In this document: positions 11,800 to 24,095 of the stretch, one piece after another
Numbering within the stretch: the first letter of the stretch is position 1
How the letters are laid out: every line of letters starts with the position of its first letter
Source: Lolium rigidum
Taxonomy: Eukaryota; Streptophyta; Magnoliopsida; Poales; Poaceae
DNA: 64,000 nucleotides
Reading direction: 5' to 3'
NCBI RefSeq assembly: GCF_022539505.1
Contig: NC_061512.1
Span: 253,906,510 to 253,970,509 of the forward strand
Notes under the pieces: model-generated
Told to the model about the DNA's origin: nothing
The model's database searches: none
Seen by the model: the letters and a program-made list of their open reading frames with translations, nothing else
Translations under genes and position numbers: made by a program

Positions 11800-13288
11800 A
11801 TATTGTAGATAGGAAAGGTGCTGATAATCCTGTTGCTGATAATTTGTCTAGATTGGAAAATATTGCTTATGATCCTGTTCTCGTTAATGATAGTTTTCCA
11901 AATGAACAATTGGTCTGTAATAAAGGTGAGCTCGCGAGACAGATCCTTGGTATGCTCGATTATGCTAACTTTATTGTTTCCAAGTACTTGCCTCCAACCT
12001 TTTCAGCTCGGCAGAGGAGCAAATTCTTTTATGACTTGAGGCATTATTTCCGGGATGACCCAAACTTATATAAAGAAGGAGTGGATGGTATTCGCGAAGG
12101 TGTGTTCCCGAATATGAACAACAAGAGATATTAAGTAAATGTCATGGCGAGTGCTTATGGAGGACATCACGCCGGAGATAGAACCGCGCAAAAGGTTCTA
12201 CAATCAGGTTTTTATTGGCCAACTCTCTTCAAAGATGCAAGGAAGTTTATTTTATCTTGTGATGAATGTCAAAGGGTTGGTAATATCTCCGGACGCAATG
12301 AAATGCCTATGAATTATACTCTTGTTATTGAACCGTTTGATTGTTGGGGATTTGACTTCATGGGACCTTTTCCCTCTTCAAAAGGTAACACTCATATACT
12401 TGTTGCTATTGATTATGTTACTAAATGGGTGGAAGCCATACCTACAAAAAGTGCTCGATGGTGAGACCTCTTTAAAAATGCTTTTAGATATTATTTTTCC
12501 TAGATTTGGAGTACCTAGATATATTATGACCGATGGAGGTTCTCATTTTATTCATGGAGGTTTTAGAAAAACTCTTGCTAAGTATGGTATTAATCATAGA
12601 ATTGCTTCCGCTTATCACCCTCAAAGTAGTGGTCAAGTAGAATTATCAAATAGAGAAATTAAATCTATCTTGCGAGAAAACCGTTAATAAATCTAGAAAG
12701 AATTGGGCTAGTAAATTGAAAGACGCACTATGGGCTTATAGAACTGCTTATAAAAACCCCATGGGAATGTCACCTTATAAAATGGTTTACGGAAAAGCTT
12801 GTCATTTACCCTTAGAACTAGAACACAAAGCTTATCGAGTCGTTAGAGAATTAAATAAAGATCCTAAACTTGCCGGTGATAAGAGGTTGCTACAATTAAG
12901 TTCTCTAGATGAATGGAGAAGTGAAGCTTATGAAAATGCTAAACTCTTTAAAGAAAAAGTTAAAAAATGGCATGATAGAAGGATCATCAAAAGAGAGTTT
13001 AATATTGGGGATAAAGTCCTATTGTATCGGTCTCGTATCGGATTCTTTGCGTGGAAATTACTCTCGAAATGGGAAGGACCATATGTTGTTGAGGAGGTGT
13101 ATCGTTCAGGAGCAATTAAGATTAGCTCTCTCCAAGGCAATGCTACGCAAGTGGTGAATGGACAAAGACTCAAGCATTATATTTCAGGTGATTCTTATAA
13201 TGTTGATGTTGATATTATTCGAGTGGAAACACCGGAGGCTTTCATCAAGGGACAAATTGACAGTCCGCCGGAACTCAACTTTGAATAG
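11800..13288 (+). pseudogene. Element A integrase region of pol, frame-broken
   Basis: This continues the RNase H fragment ending at 4708. DNPVADNLSRLE ends RNase H. An HHCC zinc-binding region follows (GGHHAGD ... SCDECQ, about 12150-12280). The catalytic DDE core has D in FDFMGPF (about 12350), D in TDGGSHF (about 12530) and E in GQVELSN (about 12640). A C-terminal domain with GDKVLLYRSR ends at the stop at 13286-13288. Integrase would insert element cDNA into the chromosome. Frame breaks lie near 12135-12146, 12460 and 12687. With the 5' half gone, no functional product is expected. Confidence 0.88.
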
Positions 13289-13627
13289 GTAACGAGATCG
13301 GTAATGAAAAGTTCGCGATTTACTTTTCGAACATTATTTTTGCTGTTTTTGGAAAATATGAAAAATTACGAGTTCGAAACGGAGTGGAAAGGACGCACGA
13401 GGGCGTGCCACCACGAGCCGGCGCGGCCGACTCGGGCCCGCGCCGACCTATGGTCTGGCCGCCTCGTTGCCCCTTTCCGACTCTTGTTCGATCTGGTACT
13501 TTCCGTTTGTTCTGAAAGTTTTTATTATAAAATCCCCCGGACCCCTGGAGGTCCGTATATCGTTTTCTCGACGTGTTTTGTTTCGAGCTGTTTACTCGCC
13601 AGGATCCGTTTTCGGTTTAGAAGCACC

Positions 13628-14185
13628 ATGGTCTCTAAGAACAAGGGCAAGGAGCTTCCGGATGAAGATAATCAGGATCGTGAGTGGAAAGAAGAGGACA
13701 AGAGCGTCAAGGAAGAAGCAAAGGAGGATGAAGAAGAAGTCGAAGAAGTTCCGCAAGAGCACCCACGCACCACCATTGCAAGCATCGAAGTGGTGACTAA
13801 CTCGCTCAACGCCAAGAAGAGCGCACGGATTAGGACCGGAGGAGGACTTCCCCGCCATTACCTAGCTCCAAGGACATCCTCTTCGGGCATTCACCATCCT
13901 TTCCACAATCTAATCTACAATAATCAAATTGAAAGGACTCCCAAGGCAGCACTCGCCTAGCAATTGGGATATAGATCGTTCTAACAATGCGGGAAAGACG
14001 GAGCCCGAAGGCTGAAGGTTGGGGAAATAACTCCAAGAGTTGGGACTCGTCGTCGGACGGACTTCTTAACCGCGTCGAGCACAATTCGGAGATGATTCGC
14101 AACCTCATATACGAGGATTGATGAGCTTCGGGAGCTTATTGAGAAGCTTGTCGGGAATTCATCACCACCATCACCAAAGGAGTAA
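13628..14185 (+). pseudogene. Element A extra 3' ORF, unknown function
   Basis: A short ORF downstream of integrase starts with ATG at 13628 (MVSKNKGKELPDED). It is rich in Glu, Lys and Asp, and meets a stop at 13958-13960. Coding-like sequence continues in other frames to NSEMIRNLIYE and ELIEKLVG, ending at 14183-14185. Athila-type elements often carry an extra ORF in this place. No transmembrane segment or known domain is visible, so I do not call it env. Confidence 0.45.
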
Positions 14186-15963
14186 TCCATCATCGGTATT
14201 GGCATCCCCTTGGTTTGTTCCAAGCTTGGGGGAGTGCCGCGGTATCACATTATCATTACCTTTTACTTTTTACTATCAAGTAGTGTCATATCATGAGTAG
14301 GGAAGTTATCGTATGAGATGGGTTGCGGTGTGGAAGTATCTCTCCTTTAGTTTGTCTATGTATCCCTTGGTGTGAGTTATCGTTATGGAATATTAATGAG
14401 AAGTCTTATCATTTACATATTGCACACCTTATTCTAGTTTGCAATTTCTATTATATGATTGATCTTGATTTTAGTATTGGTACTACTTTGGGAGCATTGA
14501 GTTAATCTATTTGGTTTTGGCAAACTTACCAATGGTCAATAGCAACAACACTTTGAGTTTTAGAAGAATAGAGGAAACAAATGTAGAAGATGTTATTATC
14601 TTTCTTATCGGTTCTTAGCTTAGTATTCTAAAGTTAAAAGCTGTTTGTGCTTACAAGTAAGATGCATGATTGTTTCTATCACATGTATATTTGTTTGTTT
14701 CCCTCAACTCTTATGCTTGCTAATTAACCTTGCTAGCCAAAGACCTGTATCGAGAGGGAATACTTCTCGTGCATCCAAACCCGAACCCAAACCTATGCCA
14801 TTTGTGTCCACCATACCTACCTACTCGCATGGTATTGTCTGCCATTCCAAGTAAATACTTCATGTGCTACCTTTAAACAATTCAAAACTTATTACTTCTT
14901 ATTTGTGTCAATGTTTTATAGCTCATGAGGAGGTATGTGGTGTTTTATCTTTCAGTCTTGTTAGGCAGCCTCCACTAAAGGACTAGTGGCTTCATCCACT
15001 TATCCTATAATTTTGCAATAAGAGCTGGCAATGGGGTTCCCAGCCCCAATTAATTAACTTTCATTAATAATTCTCTTCACATGTTTTGCCCTGATTCATC
15101 AGTAAGCAACTTAATTTTGCAATAGACACTCCTCCATGGTATGAGATTGTTGGGAGGCACCCGAGGATTCGGTTAGCCATGGCTTGTGTAAGCAAAGGTT
15201 GGGGGAGTGTCATCCTTAAATAAACTAAAATACATGTGTAAACAAAAGAGAAGAGGGATGATCTACCTTGCCGGTAGAGATAACGTCCTTCATGGGAGCC
15301 GCTCTTTGGAGGTCTCGTTTGGCAAGGGGGTTAGAGTACCCGCTACCGATCGTTGACAACAACAAACGCCTCTCAAAACTTTACTTTTATTCTCTTCATA
15401 CGATTTCAAAGCCGAAAAAGCTCTAGCACATGATTTAATCTCTGCTTCCCTCTCGCGAAGGGCCTGTCTTTTACTTTATGTTGAGTCATTAAACCTATTT
15501 CCCTCCATCTCAAGCAAGCATTTGAGTTGTTGTGGTTAAACTATTATATTGTGATTTGCTTCATCATGTCTTTACTCTTTCTTGTTTAGTACAAGTTTTA
15601 CCTTGAATGAATATAGCTTTGAAAGTCATCAATGATTAATATGATTGAGTATGCAAGTTTACCATAAGCTTTAATATGAGAGCGCTGCTCAATAGATAAG
15701 TATAATCTGTTAATTGTTCTCTGACCAAGAACAAAGTTTGCCATCACCAATTATGATTTCTTATGCACCCTTATTTGTGATTACCTTATACTTGTTTCAA
15801 GTTGAGTTGTATGAGGAAGTTGTTTACTATAATGTCTTGTGTGAATGAATATGATGCTTCTTGTCCATATTTTATTTATCGACTCTTCACTCCATAAACA
15901 TGTGGACCTGTTTACCGAGTTCAGTTTCGCTTGGGGACAAGCGAAGTCTAAGCTTGGGGGAGT
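14186..15963 (+). other. Element A 3' untranslated region with three purine-tract-like sites
   Basis: No convincing gene. CTTGGGGGAGT-like tracts occur near 14224-14234, 15197-15209 and 15953-15963. Only the last lies directly before the LTR and is the expected polypurine tract. Confidence 0.6.
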
Positions 15964-17484
15964 TGATACGTCCAATTTGCATCACTATTTTATATCATAA
16001 TTTGCTCGTTATTCATTGATATATTTCATATTGGGACACAATACTTATGTTATTTCATCTATTTTGCATGTTTCATGATTATTTGGAGATCGAGCACCGG
16101 AGCCGGGATTCTCGCTGGAAAAAGCACCGTCGGGATGCGATATTTCGGAAGATCAACTCGTGGAAGGAAGTTTTACGGAAAATCCTATTTTTCCGGATGA
16201 CGGAGGAAGCCGAAGGGGGAGCCAGCTGGACCCGGGGTGGGCCCACACCATAGGGTGGCGCGGCCCATGGCTCCGGCCGCGCCACCATGTGGTGTGGAGC
16301 CCCCTCGGCCTCTTTCGCTTCTTTTTCTTCGCGAAACCCTTCGTCCCGAAGACCTAAGCCACGAGAGGAATCCTCACGAAGGGTTACGGCCGCCTCTGCG
16401 GGGCGGAGAACACCGAGAGAGAAAGAGCTCTCCGGCGGGCAGGAATCCGCCGGGAAATTCCCTCCCGGAGGGGGAAATCGACGCCATCGTCACCGCCATC
16501 GAGCTGGACATCATCTCCATCACCATCATCATCATCTCCACCATCATCACCGCCATCTCCACCGCTGGACATCGTCACCACCGCTGTAGCAATTTGGGTT
16601 TGATCTTGATTGTTTGATAGGGGAAACTCTCCCGATACTGATTTCTACTTGTTGTTTATGCTATTGAGTGAAACCATTGAACCAAGGTCTATGTTCAGAT
16701 TGTTATTCATCATCATATCACCTCTGATCATGTTCCATATGATGTCTCGTGAGTAGTTCGTTTAGTTCTTGAGGACATGGGTGAAGTCTAATTGTTAGTA
16801 GTGAACTATGGTTGAGTAATATTCAATGTTATGATATTTAAGTTGTGGTGTTATTCTTCTAGTGGTGTCGTGTGAACGTCGACTACACGACACTTCACCA
16901 TTTATGGGCCTAGGGGAATGCATCTTGTACTCGTTTGCCAATTGAGGGGTTGCCGGAGTGACAGAAACCTAAACCCCCGTTGGTATATCGATGCAGGAGG
17001 GATCGCAGGATCTCAGAGTTTAAGGCCGTGGTTAGATTTATCTTAATTACTTTCTTGTAGTTGCGGATGCTTGCAAGGGGTATAATCACAAGTATGTATT
17101 AGTCCTAGGAAGGGCGGTACATTAGCATAGGTTCACCCACACAACACTTATCAAAACAATGAAGATTAATCAGCTGTATGTAGCAAAAGCACTAGACTAA
17201 AATCCCGTGTGTCCTCGAGAACGTTTGGTCATTATAAGTAAACAAACCGGCTTGTCCTTTGTGCTAAAAAGGATTGGGCCACTCGCTGCAATTATTTCTC
17301 TCGCATTTTACTTACTCGTACTTTATTCACCTATTACATCAAAAACCCATGAATACTTGTCTGTGAGCATTTACGATGAATCCTTCATCAAAACTGCTTG
17401 TCAACACCTTCTGCTCCTCGTTGGGATCGACATTCTTACTTATCGAAGATACTACGATACACCCCCTATACTTGTGGGTCATCA
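15964..17484 (+). repeat. Element A 3' LTR (Athila/Sabrina-like)
   Basis: 1521 bp, starting TGATACGTCCAATTTGCATC right after the purine tract and ending GTGGGTCATCA. It contains a CAT/CAC-rich microsatellite at about 16497-16580. The partner 5' LTR is missing. Family name from memory of Triticeae LTR starts. Confidence 0.75.
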
Positions 17485-20400
17485 CTCGCCACCGCGATGA
17501 CGAGAGCCACGTCCCGGCCGCCATTCTTGACCTCCACGAGCATCGACGACCGCAGGTGGCCGTATAAATACGCGGAGAAAACCCGGGAGCCCCTTTCTTT
17601 CTCTTTTCGTCGTTCTGGCCGAAACCCTAGCCGCCGGCCACCATACCACCACACCGATTCTGACCACCCCGGAGCTCGCCGTTGAGCTCAGGAGGAGCAC
17701 CTCGACGTCCTCGATCATCTGGTACAGCCACACCTCAAGGGGAGCTCGGAGGAGAGGGAATTTCGCCGTTCCCTTCCATGGTTCTGCGGAGGTAATGGCG
17801 ACCGCCGCATTGATTCCGTCCTCCATCGACCCCAACAACCATCCAGGAAGCATCCGGGTGATCTTCCGCTTCTCTGGAGCCCCGAATCGCATCTCAGCTC
17901 GCGTTGTAGCTCACCCGCGCCGTAGCTCGTCGAAAACCGCCGCGGTTCATGATCGCCGGCAAGGCTCCGGTGGTCATTCCCGGGCGGCGCCGCCACGTAG
18001 AGGCTCTGCACGTTCACGCGCATCGTATGCGCTAGCTCGCGTTGCTCCGCGCTCGCCGGAGCGTCGAGTCCGTCCTCGACTGGGCGCCGGTGGTGGCCGT
18101 TGTAGCCACGTCGTTGCCACCGTGGCGGCCAGCATGGCTAAGCCCCACCAGTCATTGACTGTGTGGGTATTCTGACCGTGTATCTTTAGCGTTTCTTTCT
18201 AATTTCAAATTCATAAATTGCTGCAACTTCAAGTAAATTCAGAAAATTCATTACAATTCAGAAAAATACAAATTAGATATCAAAATGTTCCTAAAAAGAA
18301 AATCTATCCAATAAAAATATAATATGAAATCTTTATTTATAATAAAAATTTAAGTATTTAATACCTATCATTTAAGCATTTTCTTTTATTCCTAATTCAA
18401 TTAAAAATTCTATAATTAGGAAAAGATTATACAATTAATAAAAACCGAGTAAGTAAATAAGGAAAACATCAAAATTAATTTTCCTTTTCTATTAACTTAT
18501 TAAATCCTTATTAGGAGGATTTAAACCCTGATTAATAATTACCCTAAATTATTAATTGTTTAAAAATAATAAAATGCCAAATCCAATATTAATTTTAATT
18601 CTAAATTATTAATAACTTCAACCTTAAAGTGAAGTTATTAATTCAAGAACTTTAGGGTATTTAGAAAACCCTAATTTCATAAGTAATAAAACCAGGAACT
18701 CATCATTTCATGTGAAACCCTAAACCGTAACTACATTTAGAACCTAGTTCCATTATTACATGTGAACCCTAATTTGCTTCTAACCTAAACCCAAGGTTAG
18801 AACAGGATGATCATGGTACTTTATTTCAAATCATAGAGCCCTCATTAGCAACTAAAAGACATACATATGTTCACATAAAATGTAGAACCCTATCACTAGC
18901 AATTTAGTATTTCATGTATACATATCACTAAACCTAGTTGATCAAGTAGGATCAACCAAGTTTAAACCCTAGCCTCTACTCGTCAAAACCATCATCCTTA
19001 TTCATCCATGCTTAGCATCACACCATTGTGATGAACCCTTATAACAACTATACCAAAAATTGTGCATTACCTAACCATATTTCACTAAATCCTACTAGTG
19101 TGAGATACTTATGAACCATCCTATTTAGGAACCAGCCATTCTCTACTTAGAAACCCAATAGCTAATACAAGACAACCTCAACCTTAATTGTTATACTTCT
19201 TATTATTTAAGAAGTATGTTCTTCAAAAGTTATTCTTTTGAAGTAAACAGGAGAACCATCATCAACCACCGCTTATAAGAACCTATAAGTCCTAGCCAGC
19301 CCATCACTAGCAAGATAAACCAACCTTGACCACAACCATGTATAATGAATTGCTTAGGATGCCTAGGCTTATCTTAACCAATCAAGCCTAGTTGCTGATG
19401 AATCCAACTATGTTGTGATCCATCTACTACTTACTCCAGAAACCAATTAGAACCATAGAAAACCATAGAACCTCACAAACCTAATTATCATACTTGTTCT
19501 TTATCAAAGTACATGTTCTTTAAAAGTTATTCTTTTAAAGTATATGATAATCAATCATTAACCATGCCATATAGTACTAAAACTCGACCACCGTTACTGT
19601 ACTTGTTAACATTATGCCAATTATCATTCTTTGTGTGCTCAATTGATTATTATGCTCTATTATCTACCTGTTTATAATACCAAGTAAACCACACTTGAAT
19701 AAGAACTTTGTATGTGAATCACTCTAAAAGTGCAACACACCCTAAACCAATCATTACAACTCACTGATCCTAAATCATCGGGGTTAGGTCACGCTTAGAG
19801 CAATTGCATCTCATTCTTATGCATTATTGCATCTTTGCCAATCTTTTAAACATCGTCCTTACCGGACGATGATGCTATTTCAGAATTTGGAGTTATTACG
19901 CATCGAAGACCTTGTCTGCATAATCTTGCAGCCAAGAAAGGCAAGTTCATCACTTGCTCATGTCATTTGAGTATCTTTATCAAATTACTTGCAAAGTACT
20001 ATGGTTATCACTATTGCATAAAAACCAAAACCACTACTTTCATAACTATGAATATGACTATGTGGTGGGCAATGGAACCATGGATTGTGTTGATATGGTG
20101 GAGGTTCCATTGCAAAGGTTTATATCCATCTAGGATTAAACAACAAATGTCGCCGATGATTCTTGTGCCGTAATACCCGTGTTAACCATAAGATCCGGAG
20201 TGGGACGGAGTAGTCAAAAGTGTTTCCACCTCTCGTTCATCAACGGATGCGCTTACCGTAGCTAGCGTTGTGTCTTGCGGAGCAACTTGAGGGTGGGGAG
20301 CCCCTTCTAATTCCCCACGGTATAGCAGTGCTTATCGTAGCGGTTGCGGCTTGCGGAACAACTTGAGGGTGGGGATCCCCTTCTAATTCCCCACGGTAAT

Positions 20401-21420
20401 GTGGTCTATGATGGGTTGCAGCTACCGGCGAAGGAGTTTGGTTAACGAGTCCCAAACTGTTGTCGTGGTCGGGGTCCATCCTTAATTGGTGTAAGAGGAC
20501 CGACGAGGACCCAGGGTCGGGGTATGCAACAAAGGGTGGGTGTTCGAGGTAGCGGAGGAACATGATTGGCTAGACCTTATACCGGGCCTCACACCAAAGG
20601 AAGTGTGGACGGGGAGTACGCCGGTTGGCACCAAGGTTAAGATCTCTTATGGGTAAAGCAACACACCTCTCGCAGAGTGTAAAGAACCGTGACCTGTCAC
20701 CGCTCTGTTCCGGGATATGGAACTGCGAACGCGGCCGGAAAGGAGCTCCATGAAGTTCTAGTAAACCGGTGAAGGCTGACGGACATAGTTCTTCCGAATA
20801 AAAGCAACCTTTTGAAGAAATGGTTATGAAAACCTCGCATTCGTATTAGACTTTCTCGGTCTAATGCCGTAGCTAGTGCATTAAACACCTCTTTCCTATA
20901 ATGAACTTGTTGAGTACGCTCGTACTCATCCCACTCTTAAATCCCCAGCTTAGATATGGAGGCATCGAAGGAGGATCTACGAGTGCAACTCGAAGACCGA
21001 GGAGTCAACAACTACTTCACGAGACGAGGACCCGTCAGAGGAGCCAGATACCACATCCAACAAGGAGAAAACCTAGATTAGCCATAGAAGGGAACTAGCT
21101 TCCTAAACCTAGCTCCTATTTAGCTAGAGTCTATTCTTAGCCTCTGTAGTTAGTGAAATACTCTACAAATAGAGTTCGTGATAAGACTAGACTACGAGTC
21201 GTTCTTCTGGAGTTATCTGCAGTTTTACCTCATTGTAAAGTAGGAGGCTCGTGCTCGATCTTATGTAATAGAGTCAATGTTGTAATTCCATAGACATGCC
21301 TTGGACCCGCATATGTTTCTGTTGTACCACTCTGAGCGATATAATACTAGTGGAACGGTGTTTCATTGGTGTTATATCAGAGTTGCATACTACACCATGC
21401 AGTGGTATGCCGGGTCACCA
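17485..21420 (+). repeat. Element X 3' LTR, right part
   Basis: About 3.9 kb without a readable gene. It begins with a GC-rich stretch holding a TATA-like GTATAAATAC near 17561, then an AT-rich part (18180-20200), then a segment with a repeated motif around CTTGAGGGTGGGG (20287 and 20363). The last 673 bases match 1-670, which identifies the whole as LTR sequence. It is the inferred continuation of 3558-4607 across element A. Confidence 0.65.
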
Positions 21421-21812
21421 CAGGGTGGAGGCGGGAGGAATACCGTAGCGACGGCGGGAGGGAGAAATGAATCGGCGGGCGGGATAGGTCAAATGTGTTG
21501 GGATGGCAGAAACGCGCGGCGGGAGAGGAGCGATGTGGCGGAAGAGGCGCGATTAGGCGGGAGCGGTGGACGAATTTTTTATGTGCCGCTGACTTGTCGG
21601 CCCCGCGTCGCTTCACCTCGCTTTTCGGTGTGTCCGGCGTCCCCGAAGCATCCCCTGTGTAGCGGGGACGGGCTCGCGGCGCCGGACACCGTATTGGGCC
21701 GCGCCGGACAAAAATACGCTTTGGGGGACGCGGCTGGGAGCATTTTTTTGTACGGCGCGCCCCAAATCCCTTTAGGGGATGGTTTGGGGGATGCGACTGG
21801 AGATGCTCTTGG
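21421..21812. other. Probable PIF/Harbinger-type terminal fragment (right-end orientation)
   Basis: GC-rich, with runs such as TTTGGGGGACG, and ending ACTGGAGATGCTCT, the reverse complement of the AGAGCATCTCCAG start found at 22265. It resembles the outer end of a Harbinger-like element whose other end is not seen. It directly follows the X 3' LTR. Confidence 0.4.
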
Positions 21813-22263
21813 GAGCAGGTTGCCGACGGGTGGCGGGGGCGTGTGGTACTTGTTTGGTTTCAATAAAGGAGTTGGTCCTAGGGTCTTCATTGATCTAGAC
21901 GAAGTGTCGTATTCTGAAAGGCTCCGCCAACAAACTTTACTGGGAAACCCATGCCTGAAGATTGCTGGATCGGATGGGATTTGGTTGTGCGCAACCATGT
22001 TTTCTGAGCGTTTGGTTTTAGAGGGAGCGATGCAAAGCTCCAAGATGAAAACTTATAATCTATGATCGGGGCGATGATGATGATTGTGCACTGTTTTTTT
22101 CTTAGAGTCGTCGTGTTTAGAGAAGATGGATTTCGTGAGATAAGGTAAAAATGAAGAGAGATCGAGTATGATTTGGACATTTGACGTCGCGAGAAGAGCT
22201 AAATTATTCATGTTGTCGTAGCCCTCTCCCGGTTTCATCCTTGTCCACATATCGACACATATC
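21813..22263. other. Spacer between two outward-facing Harbinger-like ends
   Basis: About 450 bp. A plus-strand frame stays open to 22065, but I recognise no domain. It may be the former target DNA or part of a rearranged element. Confidence 0.3.
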
Positions 22264-23374
22264 AGAGCATCTCCAGCCGCGTCCCCCAAAGCGTCCCCCA
22301 AACCGCGCCGGATTGAGCGTTTGGGGGACGTGTTTTGTTCGTGCCGCGTTTGGGGGACGTCGCTCCCCAGCCGCGTCCCCAGCCGCGTCCCCCAAACGCC
22401 TCCCCCAATCAGAAATTCAAATAGTTGCATTCAAAAGAGATCGTTCCCACCGAATCGTCGCGGTCAGAGTAGCGGCGATCAAAGTACTCGGCGCGCGATC
22501 ATATTACAGACCGGTGGTGCATGCTAATTAGAAGAAGGGGTTGGGCGACGGCGACGTATCCCGAGTCGACGCAGGCCCGTCGATCACGTTGACCTCGTCG
22601 CGATCTGCCCGTTGTTGTGCATGCTCCGTCTGCTCCGTCGCCGACGCAGAGGCCGACGCATGTGTAGCAGTAGAAGACGCGTCAGCCGGCTCTTGCTATG
22701 CTGCCGCTGCCGCCGCTGCCAGGGCCGCCGTGTCGGCGTCAGCGTCGTCCGCCGCCATTTTGGCTTCGATATCGTCGAGGATCTGGCCTTTGAAGAAGTT
22801 GTGCGCCGCTCGCGTCCGGGGAGACATTCCCTCTGTCGACGTTCTCAGCAGGGACATGTCGTCCCTGCGTTTCTTGAGCTCCAACTTCTCCTCTTGCCTC
22901 TTGAGCAGCTCGGCCCACCTTTGGTCGGTCTTCTTGTCGCGGGAGAGAAAGGTCGAGGAGACGTCGGCGAGGCATTTCGTGATCGACGCCTGCATCTTCT
23001 CACACGACGCAGCGTTGGCCAAGGCGGCCTTGGCAGCCTTGTTGCCAGTAGGACGCCCTGTCGAAGTTGCCAGCGGCGCGTCCAGATCAATGGCGTCCTT
23101 CCCCTTGGACAACGACAAGCGCGTCAACCGCCATTTCTCGTTCAATTTGAGCTTGCTATAGCAATGCATGAGCACGAAAGACTTGTGACCTTCCGAGTTC
23201 CTCCGGTACAAATCCATTGCCCTATCAAACTAACCAAAGGAAGCAGAATCATTTCATCGAACACAATGTAGGCGCGACAGATTATGGAAGAAAGAGTCGT
23301 TCCAGTTGGGCGACGTCGGTGCCGCTGTCGCCTCTGGTCTCTAAGTCGTGATGGTACCCATGGAAGGAGTTCAC
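22264..23374 (-). mobile_element. PIF/Harbinger-like element, partial
   Basis: It starts at the left with an AGAGCATCTCCAG terminus and CCCCCAAA-rich subterminal repeats, and contains a minus-strand ORF1-type gene. The right side is interrupted by element E. The E target duplication TTCAC and 19 further bases (63450-63468) appear to belong to it before LTR F begins. The transposase gene is not in the window. Confidence 0.55.
22696..23217 (-). pseudogene. Harbinger ORF1-type protein, C-terminal part (Myb-like/NAM-associated)
   Basis: A 173-codon frame reads MDLYRRNSEGHKSFVLMHCY at the start, typical of the region after the Myb/SANT-like domain. It continues with GRPTGNKAAKAAL, the signature of NAM-associated C-terminal domains, then a Lys/Glu-rich helical stretch (about residues 90-135) and an alanine-rich tail. 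Harbinger ORF1 proteins bind element DNA and help the transposase enter the nucleus. An upstream exon seems to lie at about 23286-23374 on the same strand (NSFHGYHHDLETRGDSG), with an intron ending at GATAG before 23224. Element E cuts that exon, so the gene is broken. Confidence 0.7.
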
Positions 23375-24095
23375 TGTCGTCGTGGTGAACAGACAGATGC
23401 CATAGGATGGCTTAGGTTGGGGCCGAATGGACGCAAGAGGATTCGGGGGAGGGTTTGTGACTAGACGGGATGAACTTCCGGATGGTTTCCTCAAGAACTT
23501 AGCCAAGGCTAGAGGTTGAAGAAGAAAGACACAAGGAAGAACTCGCTCTAGATCATCTTCTCTATAGATCTCAACAGGTTACAAGTTTCTCAGTACAAGT
23601 TCTTCTAAACCTAGCTCTCTTCGTGCGTCTGCCCGTAAGAAGGGCTACCCCCTCTCCTTATATAGGGGAGAGGTGGCTTACAGGGCAAGAAACCCTAACA
23701 GCATCTTTGACTAGACAAACTACTTTATAAAGCTACTTTAATCATAGATGACACCGGAGTTCTCTTTAATCGGGGATGCCGATGTCCTCCGAGCTTCTTT
23801 GACCGTCATCCTTCTCTTTATCGTCAGCCCTTCGTCTAAAGTTACTTTGCTTAGCTCATCTTTGTCTTCTAGCTCGGAGAGAATCTTTGACCGATCCTGC
23901 CGACCTGCTCTTCCTTCCGGTGGCCCGGTATCTTCTTACCTGGTTCCGGCATACCCCTCTTGGGGATACCGGCTTAGCTCTACTTAGCTAAGTTCTTATC
24001 TTTAAGTTCCGGTACGAACATTAAACCGGTATCTTGATGGCTCAAACCATCCGGTTTGGCATGCCTTTGGCATACCGGGGGTCATCCCCCCAACA
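23375..24095 (-). repeat. Element E 3' LTR (left in the window)
   Basis: 721 bp. On the coding strand it starts TGTTGGGGGGATGACCCCC, itself a small hairpin, and ends CACGACGACA. A minus-strand TATA box (CTATATAAGG) lies at 23657-23666. Confidence 0.92.

Larger units (their letters stand above)
4608..17484 (+). mobile_element. Element A: Athila-like Gypsy element, 5' truncated
   Basis: Only the 3' half of an element is present: the end of RNase H (4608-4708), integrase (11800-13288), a small extra 3' ORF (13628-14185), a long untranslated region and one LTR (15964-17484). The 5' LTR, gag, protease and RT are missing, and no TSD can be matched. Coding style, the AAGCTTGGGGGAGT purine tract and the TGATACGTCC LTR start fit the Athila lineage of Triticeae (Sabrina-like). 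It appears to sit in the X 3' LTR and is itself split by B1. Confidence 0.7.
1..21420 (+). mobile_element. Element X: LARD-like non-coding Gypsy LTR element, interrupted
   Basis: The first 670 bases match 20748-21420, and the first copy is followed at once by a primer-binding-like site (675-686). That makes 1-670 the tail of a 5' LTR and 20748-21420 the tail of the 3' LTR. A purine-rich tract (3545-3557) precedes a TG-starting sequence at 3558, taken as the 3' LTR start. After removing element A (4608-17484) the LTR is close to 5 kb and the internal region about 2.9 kb, with no gag or pol I can read. Very long LTRs around a short non-coding core are the hallmark of LARDs such as Sukkula in barley. 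The family name is inference. The left end lies outside the window, so the TSD cannot be checked. Confidence 0.7.

Noticed and set aside
13304..13960. Envelope-like protein in element A
   Set aside because: The hydrophobic stretch lies upstream of the likely ATG at 13628; the remaining protein is charged and has no membrane segment.
16287..16589. His/Arg-rich frames in the element A LTR
   Set aside because: Produced by a CAT/CAC microsatellite at 16497-16580 within LTR sequence.
3558..21420. Tandem LTR-internal-LTR-internal array by unequal recombination for element X
   Set aside because: The PBS-like site at 675 shows that 1-670 is LTR tail, so the matching 20748-21420 is simply the other LTR end; no tandem unit is needed.
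22541..23161. 206-codon plus-strand frame
   Set aside because: It is the shadow of the minus-strand NAM-associated gene, which has recognisable motifs.
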